Of a stretch of DNA of 12,234 nt, positions 1-6,163 are shown one piece after another. Each line of letters opens with the position of its first letter. Positions within the stretch are counted from its first letter, which is position 1. Made by a program: the position numbers and the translations under genes. Below the pieces are notes generated by a model. It saw only the letters and a list, made by a program, of their open reading frames with translations. It did no database searches and was not told the DNA's origin. This stretch comes from Desulfonatronum sp. (GTDB lineage Bacteria > Desulfobacterota > Desulfovibrionia > Desulfovibrionales > Desulfonatronaceae), in contig SKYX01000152.1 of the NCBI GenBank assembly GCA_007127655.1, positions 1-12,234 of the forward strand, read 5' to 3'.

Positions 1-114
1 CAGGCGAGACCGAAAAATCGAGACAAGCCCGAACTTAGGAGAGTCGTTACAAATTCTTGAACAACAAAAGACTTCGAATGCCGTCCACGTTCACGGTCAA
101 GGGGCCACAACACA

Positions 115-120
115 GTGAGG
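115..120 (+). promoter_or_regulatory. Ribosome binding site of cheZ
   Basis: GTGAGG ends 6 bases before ATG 127. It decides between the two possible starts, since the GTG at 115 is itself part of this site. No clear promoter was found in bases 1-114. Confidence 0.5.
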
Positions 121-126
121 AACACC

Positions 127-858
127 ATGCTCAGCAATGATGAAATGGCTGATCGGGTCATGGATCGGATTGCCACGCGTATTTCCGAAGAATTACGCGG
201 CACCATGGTCCAGGCTTTGGAAAAGGAGTTGCAAAAGAATATCAGCCGGTCACTGATGCAAGGTGAGTTCTACCGGATCTTGAATGTGGAATTGCAGGAC
301 GGGTTGAAGCAAATCCACAAGGAAATTGCGGAAGCCAAGAAATACGATGGACAGGCCCCTGTCGTGGACGGGCAGACCTCCGCCTTGATTTTCGAAGCCT
401 CGGATCAACTTGACGAGATTCTCAAGGCCACGGAGCAGGCCGCGGTCCAGGTCATGGACATCGTGGAAGATCAGATGGAGCTGCAGGCCGAGATGACCGC
501 GATTCTAGAGCGCTTTCGCAGTGGTGGAGCCAGGGCTGCGGACGTAAACGCCCTGATCGCCACCAACCAGCGTCTGAGCGAGGACTTCATGCGGATCATG
601 ACCGCCTTGTCCTTCCAGGATCTGACCGGCCAGCGGATCAAGAAGATCATCACCGCCATCAAGCAGGTGGAGCGGATCACCACGGAATTGTTCGTGGCCA
701 CGGGCTTGAAGATCAAGGGAATTGACGAGAATCCGGAAAAGGACTTCCAGACCCTGAACACCGAAGCCAAGCAAAAAGCCTCGGAACTCAAAGGCCCTCA
801 AACCACGACCAATCAGAACGACGTGGATGATCTGCTGGCCCAGCTTGGGCTGGACTGA
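127..858 (+). CDS. cheZ: Protein phosphatase CheZ (CheY-P phosphatase)
   Basis: CheZ dephosphorylates the response regulator CheY-P in the cytoplasm and so ends the signal to the flagellar motor. The 243-residue protein is almost entirely helical and Gln/Glu/Lys rich, as expected for the long four-helix-bundle dimer. The catalytic segment reads SFQDLTGQRIKK; its Asp165 and Gln169 match Asp143 and Gln147 of E. coli CheZ. The C-terminus, DVDDLLAQLGLD, closely resembles the CheY-binding tail of E. coli CheZ (VDDLLDSLGF) and follows a polar linker. I chose ATG 127 because GTGAGG lies 6 bases upstream; an in-frame GTG at 115 is possible but would overlap that ribosome site. No other chemotaxis gene is visible nearby. 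The protein is slightly longer than E. coli CheZ (about 214 residues). Confidence 0.93.
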   Translation: MLSNDEMADRVMDRIATRISEELRGTMVQALEKELQKNISRSLMQGEFYRILNVELQDGLKQIHKEIAEAKKYDGQAPVVDGQTSALIFEASDQLDEILKATEQAAVQVMDIVEDQMELQAEMTAILERFRSGGARAADVNALIATNQRLSEDFMRIMTALSFQDLTGQRIKKIITAIKQVERITTELFVATGLKIKGIDENPEKDFQTLNTEAKQKASELKGPQTTTNQNDVDDLLAQLGLD

Positions 859-930
859 TACTGTCTCCTGAAAAGCCCACGTAGGCCAATCCAGCAAAAC
901 TTCCATTTTCATCGTCTGGCCAGGGTGTTT

Positions 931-1006
931 AACCACGGGGCACACGGGGGAACATATACCTGAAACCAGTCCTGCTTTCCCTGTGATCCCCGTGTGCACA
1001 GTGGTT
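931..1006. repeat. Palindromic repeat family 1, copy 1
   Basis: The left arm (931-950) contains AACCACGGGGCACACGGGG and the right arm (987-1006) ends GTGTGCACAGTGGTT. The arms are near-complementary and would form a long hairpin. This copy is the shortest and most degenerate: the left arm has two heptamer units instead of three. It lies between the convergent 3' ends of cheZ (72 bases upstream) and ubiD (24 bases away), so it could help separate the two transcripts. Confidence 0.85.
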
Positions 1007-1030
1007 GAGCCTGCAACCCAGCTCTGACTG

Positions 1031-2893
1031 TCACCACAATCCCGCCAGCGGCCCTCCCTTTACCGCGAGCCTGTCCACTCTTTTTTCCACTTCCGGGTCC
1101 GACTCCAAGGCCGGGGCGTGGTGGGGTTTGGCTCGGGCGTCGATGACCAGGGGGCCGGGGCAGCCCCAGTGTTTGCAGTTCATGGTTTCGCCGACTCCAT
1201 AGATATCGCAGGCCGGGTCGGAGCGGGTGAAGGTGGTCCAGATGAAGTTGTTCAGTGTTTGGGCGACAAAGGCGCTGTCGTCGGCCACGACGATCAGCGG
1301 CCAGTCCATGAGTTGCCCCCTGGTGTGCAGTTCGCGGCAGAACTCGGCCATGGTCGGGTCCTGGGCGTGCCGGGTCCGGGTGCAGGGTGGTCCCTGGATG
1401 ACGAGGATTCCGGCGAGGACATTTGGTGCGCAGACTTGAGGCGAGTCGAAGCCTTCCGGCAGGTGGAGGTCGCTGGGAAAAGACGTGGGCAGGGTCCGGC
1501 GGGACGGACCGGCCGCGGCGATAACCACCTTGGAGCCTTCGTTCAGGCCCAGGCCGGAGTAGTCCAGGGTGTCCACGGTGGTCCGGGTCTGGAAGTGCAG
1601 GTCCCGGGTCCAATCCACCCTTTCCAGGACATGGCGGAAAAAGGCGGCGATGTCGTGAATGTCCAGGCGGGAATCGTCGTTGTGGTCGGCGATGAACAGG
1701 TATTTGGCCAGAGAGAGTTGGCCCTGGCCGAGGATGGCGTTGGCCTGGGTGAGCAGTTCCCGAGGTGCCCGCATCGAATCATAGGGCACATAGCGTTCGC
1801 TGCCCAGGGCCAGGAGCAAGGGGTGGACCCCGGCGGCGTCCACGGCGTGCACGGCCCGGACACCAGGAAGCACCGTGGGAATGGCGTCGCCTGTCAGTTC
1901 GTGGATCAGTGCGCCGAAGGTGGTGTCTTCCTGAGGAGGGCGGCCCACGGTGGTGAAGGGCCAGACTGCGTCCGGGCGGTGATAAACCCGGTCTACAGTG
2001 AGTACCGGAAAGTCGTGCTCCAGACTGTAGTAGCCCAGGTGGTCGCCGAAGGGGCCTTCAGGCAAGGTTTTGGCGTCCGCGACCACGCCGGAGATGCAGA
2101 AGTCGGCCTGGGCAGGCATGGGCAGGCCGTTTGCGGAGCGGACCAGTTCCAGTCTGCCGCCGCCGAGCATCCCGGCGAAGCTGAGTTCCGGCATGCCCTC
2201 GGGCAGGGGCATCACCGCGGCCAGGGGCATGGCCGGGGGGCCGCCGATGAACACGTTCACCCGTAGCGGCATGCCGCTTTTTAAAGCCTCGGCATGGTGC
2301 ACCCCGATGCCCCGGTGGATCTGATAGTGCAGGCCCGCCTCCCGGTCGGGGACATACCGTCCGCCGGAAAATTGGACCCGGTACATACCCAGGTTGGAGT
2401 GCATCCAATTGTTTTTGCCTGGCCTGCCCGGGCTTTCGGAGTAGACCTGGGGCAGGGTGACGAAGGCCCCGCCGTCCCTGGGCCAGGAAACCTGGTTGGG
2501 CAGGTCGGACAGGGCGCAGCTCTTGGCCAGAATCGGCCCGTTGGTCACGTATTTCGGCCGGGCGTTCCACAGAGTGCGAACCAGCCCCAGATATTTCCAG
2601 GGGGCACGCAGCGCTTCGCTCGGATCGACCTTCAGCCGGACCAGTTTTTCCAGGGCCGGGAGAGTGTCTCGGAAAATGTATCTGGCCCGGTCCAGGGTGC
2701 CGAACAGATTGCCCAGCATGGGGAACCGGCAGCCTTTGACCCTGGTGAAGAGCAGGGCCGGTCCTCCGGCCTGGTAGACCCGGCGTTGGATGCCCCCTGC
2801 TTCCAGATACGGATCCACTTCCACGTCCAGCCGGACCAGCCTTCCGGCAGCCTCCAAATCGCGAATGCATGCTTGCAGTGTGTCGTGTCCCAT
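1031..2893 (-). CDS. UbiD-family prenylated-FMN (de)carboxylase
   Basis: UbiD-family enzymes use prenylated FMN, made by UbiX, to remove or add a carboxyl group on aromatic or unsaturated acids. The 620-residue product has the family landmarks in order. The N-terminal segment (LQACIRDLEAAGRLVRL, about residues 5-21) is followed by WPRDGGAFVTLPQVYSE, then NLGMYRVQ with Arg172 at the conserved flavin-site arginine, GGPPAMPLAAVMPLPEG, PEGPFGDHLGYY (from about 278) and GRPPQED. It is longer than E. coli UbiD (497), as large UbiD proteins of anaerobes often are. Oddly, the stretch that reads AEIVLEG in E. coli reads ADFCISG here, so a conserved Glu is Ser268. Substrate unknown; a late menaquinone step or aromatic-acid metabolism are options. 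ATG 2893 fits the family N-terminus but has a weak ribosome site; in-frame starts at 3013 (ATG) or 3034 (TTG) would add an unconserved leader. No ubiX is visible. Confidence 0.87.
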   Translation of the reverse strand: MGHDTLQACIRDLEAAGRLVRLDVEVDPYLEAGGIQRRVYQAGGPALLFTRVKGCRFPMLGNLFGTLDRARYIFRDTLPALEKLVRLKVDPSEALRAPWKYLGLVRTLWNARPKYVTNGPILAKSCALSDLPNQVSWPRDGGAFVTLPQVYSESPGRPGKNNWMHSNLGMYRVQFSGGRYVPDREAGLHYQIHRGIGVHHAEALKSGMPLRVNVFIGGPPAMPLAAVMPLPEGMPELSFAGMLGGGRLELVRSANGLPMPAQADFCISGVVADAKTLPEGPFGDHLGYYSLEHDFPVLTVDRVYHRPDAVWPFTTVGRPPQEDTTFGALIHELTGDAIPTVLPGVRAVHAVDAAGVHPLLLALGSERYVPYDSMRAPRELLTQANAILGQGQLSLAKYLFIADHNDDSRLDIHDIAAFFRHVLERVDWTRDLHFQTRTTVDTLDYSGLGLNEGSKVVIAAAGPSRRTLPTSFPSDLHLPEGFDSPQVCAPNVLAGILVIQGPPCTRTRHAQDPTMAEFCRELHTRGQLMDWPLIVVADDSAFVAQTLNNFIWTTFTRSDPACDIYGVGETMNCKHWGCPGPLVIDARAKPHHAPALESDPEVEKRVDRLAVKGGPLAGLW

Positions 2894-2978
2894 GACGGTC
2901 TTGTACTCGACGGCTTTTTCAGCGTCCAGTTCCTTCTTTTCGTGCTTGCTGCGGACGCTGAATGAAGCGTGCCGTAAA

Positions 2979-3007
2979 TTGACGGAAGTCTTGGCACCGA
3001 CTATCCC
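2979..3007 (+). promoter_or_regulatory. Candidate sigma-70 promoter for DHS copy 1
   Basis: TTGACG (2979-2984) and TATCCC (3002-3007) are separated by 17 bases on the plus strand, in the divergent region between ubiD and the DHS-like gene. The -35 box is strong and the -10 box is poor. A transcript would start near 3014, about 57 bases before the DHS-like ATG. If ubiD began at 3013 or 3034 rather than 2893, this site would fall inside its leader. Confidence 0.3.
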
Positions 3008-3070
3008 AAGCATGACGTATGCCGCAATCGGCAATTCACCCTACTTTTCGTTTCCAAAGGAGACTTCGTC

Positions 3071-4093
3071 ATGTGTTCGGCTGAGAGTACGACATCCACG
3101 AAATCAAGCGATACCCCAAAACTCGGACCGGTGGGATCGTTCATTACGCATCATTATCGACATTTCAACGCCGCGGCTTTGATCGACGCGGCAAGGGCCT
3201 ACGACGTTTTTATTGCCGAAGGCGGGAAGATGATGATCACCCTGGCCGGGGCCATGAGCACCGCGGAACTGGGGCTGTCCCTGGCCGAGATGATCCGCCG
3301 GGACAAGGTGCATTTGATCGTCTGCACCGGGGCCAACCTGGAAGAGGACATCTTCAATCTTGTGGCCCACGATTTTTACGAACGGGTACCCAACTACCGG
3401 GACCTCACTCCCCAGGACGAAGCGGAGCTTCTGGCCCGGCACATGAACCGGGTCACGGACACCTGCATTCCGGAGATGGAGGCTATGCGGCGGATTGAGA
3501 AGGCCATGCTTCAGGTCTGGACCGCGGCGGACGCCAAGGGGGAGCGCTACTTTCCCCATGAGTTCTTCCGGCAGATTCTGGCCGCCGGGGATCTGGCCCC
3601 GTTCTACCAGATCGATCCCAAGAATTCCTGGATGCTTGCGGCTATGGAAAAGAACGTGCCCATGGTCGTTCCGGGCTGGGAGGACTCCACCCTGGGCAAC
3701 ATGTACGCCGCCGCTGTGTTGCGGGGCGAGGTGAAAAATGTGCACACCGTGCGCACCGGGATCGAGTACATGACCTGGCTGGCGGATCACTACACCCAGA
3801 CCACGAAGCAAAATCCCCTGGGCATGTTTCAGATCGGCGGGGGGATCGCCGGGGACTTCCCGATCTGCGTGGTGCCCATGCTCCACCAGGACATGGAGCA
3901 AACCGAGGTTCCGCTGTGGGGCTACTTTTGCCAGATCAGCGACAGCACCACCAGCTACGGCTCCTATTCCGGGGCCATTCCCAACGAAAAGATCACCTGG
4001 GGCAAGCTGGGCGTGGATACACCCAAATTTATCATCGAATCCGACGCGACTATCGTTGCGCCGCTGATTTTTGCCTATTTGCTAAGTTGGTAA
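3071..4093 (+). CDS. Deoxyhypusine synthase-family protein, copy 1
   Basis: Family enzymes use NAD and a lysine nucleophile to transfer a 4-aminobutyl group from a polyamine. In eukaryotes and archaea the acceptor is eIF5A; bacterial members lack that partner and are thought to act on free polyamines, for example as homospermidine or spermidine synthases. The 340-residue product shows GGKMMITLAGAMSTAELG, CTGANLEED, PGWEDSTLGNMY with Asp205, IGGG at 255-258, and SGAIPNEKITWGKLG with Glu306 and Lys312 at the positions of human Glu323 and Lys329. By hand alignment, human His288 and Asn292 are Phe263 and a Val here, and Asp243 is Asn, so substrate handling probably differs. AAAGGAGA lies about 8 bases before ATG 3071. 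It is divergent from ubiD. The product is not known. Confidence 0.88.
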   Translation: MCSAESTTSTKSSDTPKLGPVGSFITHHYRHFNAAALIDAARAYDVFIAEGGKMMITLAGAMSTAELGLSLAEMIRRDKVHLIVCTGANLEEDIFNLVAHDFYERVPNYRDLTPQDEAELLARHMNRVTDTCIPEMEAMRRIEKAMLQVWTAADAKGERYFPHEFFRQILAAGDLAPFYQIDPKNSWMLAAMEKNVPMVVPGWEDSTLGNMYAAAVLRGEVKNVHTVRTGIEYMTWLADHYTQTTKQNPLGMFQIGGGIAGDFPICVVPMLHQDMEQTEVPLWGYFCQISDSTTSYGSYSGAIPNEKITWGKLGVDTPKFIIESDATIVAPLIFAYLLSW

Positions 4094-4138
4094 CACCGCA
4101 ACGAAACTTCCCTATTCCTTCGTCTGACCAAGATGTTT

Positions 4139-4223
4139 AACCGCGGGGCACACGGGGATCACGGGGAAAAAAACCTGGTTTTCCGGAATATGTTCCCCGT
4201 GCCTTCTTGTGTGCTCCGTGGTT
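4139..4223. repeat. Palindromic repeat family 1, copy 2
   Basis: The left arm reads AACCGCGGGGCACACGGGG followed by ATCACGGGGAAAA, giving three CGGGG-containing heptamers spaced 9 bases apart. The right arm (about 4193-4223) contains GTTCCCCGTG and ends TGTGCTCCGTGGTT. The centre is AT-rich. It starts 45 bases after the stop of DHS copy 1. The rest of the 243-base gap up to 4336 shows no gene. Confidence 0.87.
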
Positions 4224-4321
4224 AATTCTTCAGATGTGTCGGTTCTTGCCCCAAATTTTGCTGTGTAGGAAATAATCACGACCTGACCACCGGGGAGCCC
4301 CCGACTGAGTAGGCGAACAAG

Positions 4322-4328
4322 AAGGAGG
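4322..4328 (+). promoter_or_regulatory. Ribosome binding site of the MliC-like lipoprotein
   Basis: AAGGAGG lies 8 bases before ATG 4337 and is near-perfect. A second AAAGGAG (4329-4335) sits too close to the start to be the main site. The strength suggests efficient translation. Confidence 0.6.
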
Positions 4329-4336
4329 AAAGGAGC

Positions 4337-4708
4337 ATGCTACGGACCGTTGGAGTCTTCACCTGCCTGTTGAGCCTGCTGATTGCCGGTTGCATCTGGA
4401 ATCGCGGCGGGAGTGCCGGGGTGGAACTGGGAGTGGTACCGATCCGGCAGATCGCCTATCTCTGTGCCAAAGACGTGCGCCTTACGGCCGACTATTACGT
4501 CCTGTCCGACAAAACGTTGCATTTCGTGCAATTGAATCTGCCTGATGGGGAGTTGGTCACCCTGCCCAATGCGCTTTCCGCTTCTGGAGTCAGATATACC
4601 GATGAGCGGGAATTTGTTTGGTGGGTCAAAGGCCGGGAAGGCTTTCTGGAGAAACGCGGCGAGGACGGGGAGTGGCAACTGCTTTTTGAGGGTTGCCGGG
4701 AATTGTAA
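4337..4708 (+). CDS. MliC-like lysozyme-inhibitor lipoprotein
   Basis: This is probably an outer-membrane-anchored inhibitor of c-type lysozyme. The 123-residue product begins with a lipoprotein signal peptide: Arg3, a hydrophobic stretch (5-17) and the lipobox LIAGC with Cys19 as the lipidated residue. The mature part matches the small beta-barrel MliC/YdhA fold: YLCAKDVRLTADYY (41-54), the family motif SASGVRYTD (81-89), then WWVKGREG (95-102). Cys43 and Cys120 sit where the family's disulfide is expected. Family MliC proteins use the SASG and KG motifs to enter the lysozyme active site; that this protein does so is inference. It stands alone, flanked by two hairpin repeats, and could be its own transcription unit. 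Alternative: a generic periplasmic lipoprotein of the same fold. Confidence 0.82.
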   Translation: MLRTVGVFTCLLSLLIAGCIWNRGGSAGVELGVVPIRQIAYLCAKDVRLTADYYVLSDKTLHFVQLNLPDGELVTLPNALSASGVRYTDEREFVWWVKGREGFLEKRGEDGEWQLLFEGCREL

Positions 4709-4715
4709 CAAACGT

Positions 4716-4795
4716 AACCACGGGGCACACGGGGAGCACAGGGAAAGGCAGTCTGGTTCAAGTCTGCCCCCGTGCGCTCCGTGTGCCCCGTGGTT
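4716..4795. repeat. Palindromic repeat family 1, copy 3, possibly acting as terminator
   Basis: This is among the best-preserved copies. The left arm is AACCACGGGGCACACGGGG followed by AGCACAGGGAAA; the right arm ends CTCCGTGTGCCCCGTGGTT. It begins 7 bases after the lipoprotein stop and is followed by six T residues (4801-4806), so the hairpin could serve as an intrinsic terminator for that gene. Confidence 0.88.
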
Positions 4796-4841
4796 CATTG
4801 TTTTTTCCAGTTATTGTCTGCGAAAAGACGTGCGGCGCTTC

Positions 4842-4870
4842 TTTACGCCACCCGTGTTTCCTGCCATGAT
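4842..4870 (+). promoter_or_regulatory. Weak candidate promoter for the small ORF
   Basis: TTTACG (4842-4847) and CATGAT (4865-4870) are spaced by 17 bases, each matching the sigma-70 consensus at four of six positions. It lies 57 bases before ATG 4927. The match could be by chance. Confidence 0.2.
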
Positions 4871-4926
4871 ACCTGTTTTTCACGTCAATCCGAATTTCAA
4901 AAAAAACAGCAAGGATCACCACGGCA

Positions 4927-5145
4927 ATGCTTCCCATGAATTGTTTGCGGGAAATCGAGGAGCTGCTTTCCAGCGGCCAGTTGGTTCAGGACTTTCAGGA
5001 AGGATGCGAGAATGATCGGTTCGTCATTCTGGAATTCCTGGAAAAGCTGATGGATCTGGGAGAGGCCGCGGATGCCGCGGCCACGGAGGCAATTTTCAAG
5101 GGCTCTTATCTGGAGATGACGGCGGCGACCAAGGACCAGAAATAA
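4927..5145 (+). CDS. Small acidic hypothetical protein
   Basis: I do not recognise a family. The 72-residue product is acidic and predicted helical: LREIEELLSSGQLVQDF is followed by FVILEFLEKLMDLGEAADAA, with hydrophobic residues spaced as in amphipathic helices. There is no signal peptide or membrane segment, so it should be cytosolic. Codon third positions are GC-rich like the neighbouring genes, which supports real coding. The start is uncertain: ATG 4927 has AAGGAT about 13 bases upstream, and ATG 4936 is an in-frame alternative. Its last 40 bases overlap the 3' end of rsmG on the other strand, which is unusual and slightly lowers confidence. Confidence 0.55.
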   Translation: MLPMNCLREIEELLSSGQLVQDFQEGCENDRFVILEFLEKLMDLGEAADAAATEAIFKGSYLEMTAATKDQK

Positions 5146-5798
5146 CGGGTCTTGTGGCCGGAAGGGTAGTTTCGGACGGCCTGAAGGGACCAGCCCACGG
5201 GAAAAGCATTGGGTGGGGCCTCGTTGGCCATGATCAGGACCAGCCCTTCTGGTGCCAGCCAGGGGCGGACCAGTTCCAGCAGTTGGGGCCAAGGCAGAAA
5301 GGCCCGGCTCAGGCACAGATCGATGGGAGCCAGGGCGGGCAGGGCCTGCTCAGCCCGTTCCGGGCGCACCACTGTACGGCGTAGTCCCATGGCCGCGACG
5401 GCCTGGAGCAGAAAGGCAGTGCGCTTGCGGCGGATTTCCACCAGATGATACGTTCCCTGCGGCCAGAACAGCCGCAAAGGCAGCCCGGGCAGCCCGGCCC
5501 CGGCCCCCAAGTCCACGGTCAGTGGGTTTTTTGGGTGGCTATCCGTGGCGTTTTTCAGCCGGGGCAGGCTGTCCAGAAAATCGGCCAACAGCCAGCTGTC
5601 CGCCACCAAGTCCGTCAGGACGGTCCTCCAGTCACCGGGTCCCACCAGATTCATGCGTTGATTCCACTGGAGCAGCAGGCAGAGGTAGCGGCTCAATCCC
5701 AGGGCCTGCTCCTTGGTCAGTGTCCGGCCGAGGTTGGCTGCCAGGGCCGTGATTTGGTCCGGTGTCGGCGGAGTCGAGGGCGGGGTTTGTGAAGCCAT
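5106..5798 (-). CDS. rsmG: 16S rRNA (guanine-527-N7) methyltransferase RsmG
   Basis: RsmG (GidB) methylates N7 of G527 in 16S rRNA with S-adenosylmethionine; loss of the enzyme gives low-level streptomycin resistance in other bacteria. The 230-residue product has the family's N-terminal helix (LLQWNQRMNLVG, about residues 42-53), a DLVADSWLLADFL segment matching the usual hDS-L motif, and the SAM-binding glycine loop VDLGAGAGLPGLPL. A GLVLIMAN strand and a GHKTRYFWSLVAA C-terminus also fit. The length is normal for the family (about 207-240). ATG 5798 has no good ribosome site; an overlapping out-of-frame ATG lies just upstream. It is convergent with the small ORF and is not next to its common partner mnmG in this window. 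Confidence 0.92.
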   Translation of the reverse strand: MASQTPPSTPPTPDQITALAANLGRTLTKEQALGLSRYLCLLLQWNQRMNLVGPGDWRTVLTDLVADSWLLADFLDSLPRLKNATDSHPKNPLTVDLGAGAGLPGLPLRLFWPQGTYHLVEIRRKRTAFLLQAVAAMGLRRTVVRPERAEQALPALAPIDLCLSRAFLPWPQLLELVRPWLAPEGLVLIMANEAPPNAFPVGWSLQAVRNYPSGHKTRYFWSLVAAVISR

Positions 5799-5875
5799 GG
5801 GGCGACATTTGGCTGATCACGGGGGAAAAGGCAAGGGGAAGGGCTGAGGGCTGAAACCTGAGACTTGAGGTTTAT

Positions 5876-6026
5876 CAGTCCGTTGAAAAACTCCCAATTG
5901 CTGCGTCGCTGCAAAAAGTTCAAACTCTCACGTATGAATAACTACGCTTCGACCTTGAACTTTTTTTGCTCCTTGCACTTGGGGTTTTTGAACGGACCGC
6001 CGAATAAGGATTTTTTCAACACTCAG
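5876..6026. repeat. Palindromic repeat family 2, long copy
   Basis: The outer arms are CAGTCCGTTGAAAAAC (5876-5891) and TTTTTGAACGGAC (5985-5997). Nested inside are GCAAAAAGTTCAA (5911-5923) and TTGAACTTTTTTTGC (5955-5969), which could pair around a loop of about 30 bases. After the right arm comes a tail ending TTTTTTCAACACTCAG, also present in the short copy at 8971. The tail's TTTTTCAAC is also an exact complement of GTTGAAAAA in the left arm. It fills much of the gap between the divergent rsmG and fabD genes (5799-6163), which holds no other gene I can support. Confidence 0.8.
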
Positions 6027-6082
6027 CTATACTTGCAGCCCGATCATTTCCACGACCCAGCGTAGGAACGATGGTAAAGGAT

Positions 6083-6118
6083 CGATTTTGATCACGATTT
6101 CGATTTCGATACCGATAC
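6083..6118 (+). repeat. Six-base tandem repeat upstream of fabD
   Basis: Six consecutive hexamers can be read: CGATTT, TGATCA, CGATTT, CGATTT, CGATAC, CGATAC. The tract ends 45 bases before the fabD start, where a promoter or leader would be expected. Units are imperfect, so recent slippage is not proven. Confidence 0.7.
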
Positions 6119-6163
6119 GGGTAGCGGGTGCATTCCAAGAACATGCGTTAGGGATAAAATACT

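Noticed and set aside
1..114. Possible promoter or upstream gene end before cheZ
   Set aside because: No convincing sigma-70, sigma-54 or sigma-28 boxes and no coding signal could be supported.
1118..2266. A 382-codon open frame on the plus strand opposite ubiD
   Set aside because: It is the GC-rich antisense shadow of a gene with clear UbiD motifs; its product is Gly/Val/Gln rich with no recognisable domain.
4246..4276. TTGCCC followed by AATAAT as a promoter for the lipoprotein gene
   Set aside because: The spacing is 19 bases and the -10 match is poor; not strong enough to list.
4340..4798. Small minus-strand ORF beginning with a NHGAHGAHGG-like peptide
   Set aside because: The peptide is a translation of the 9-base-period repeat, and the rest is antisense to the lipoprotein gene.
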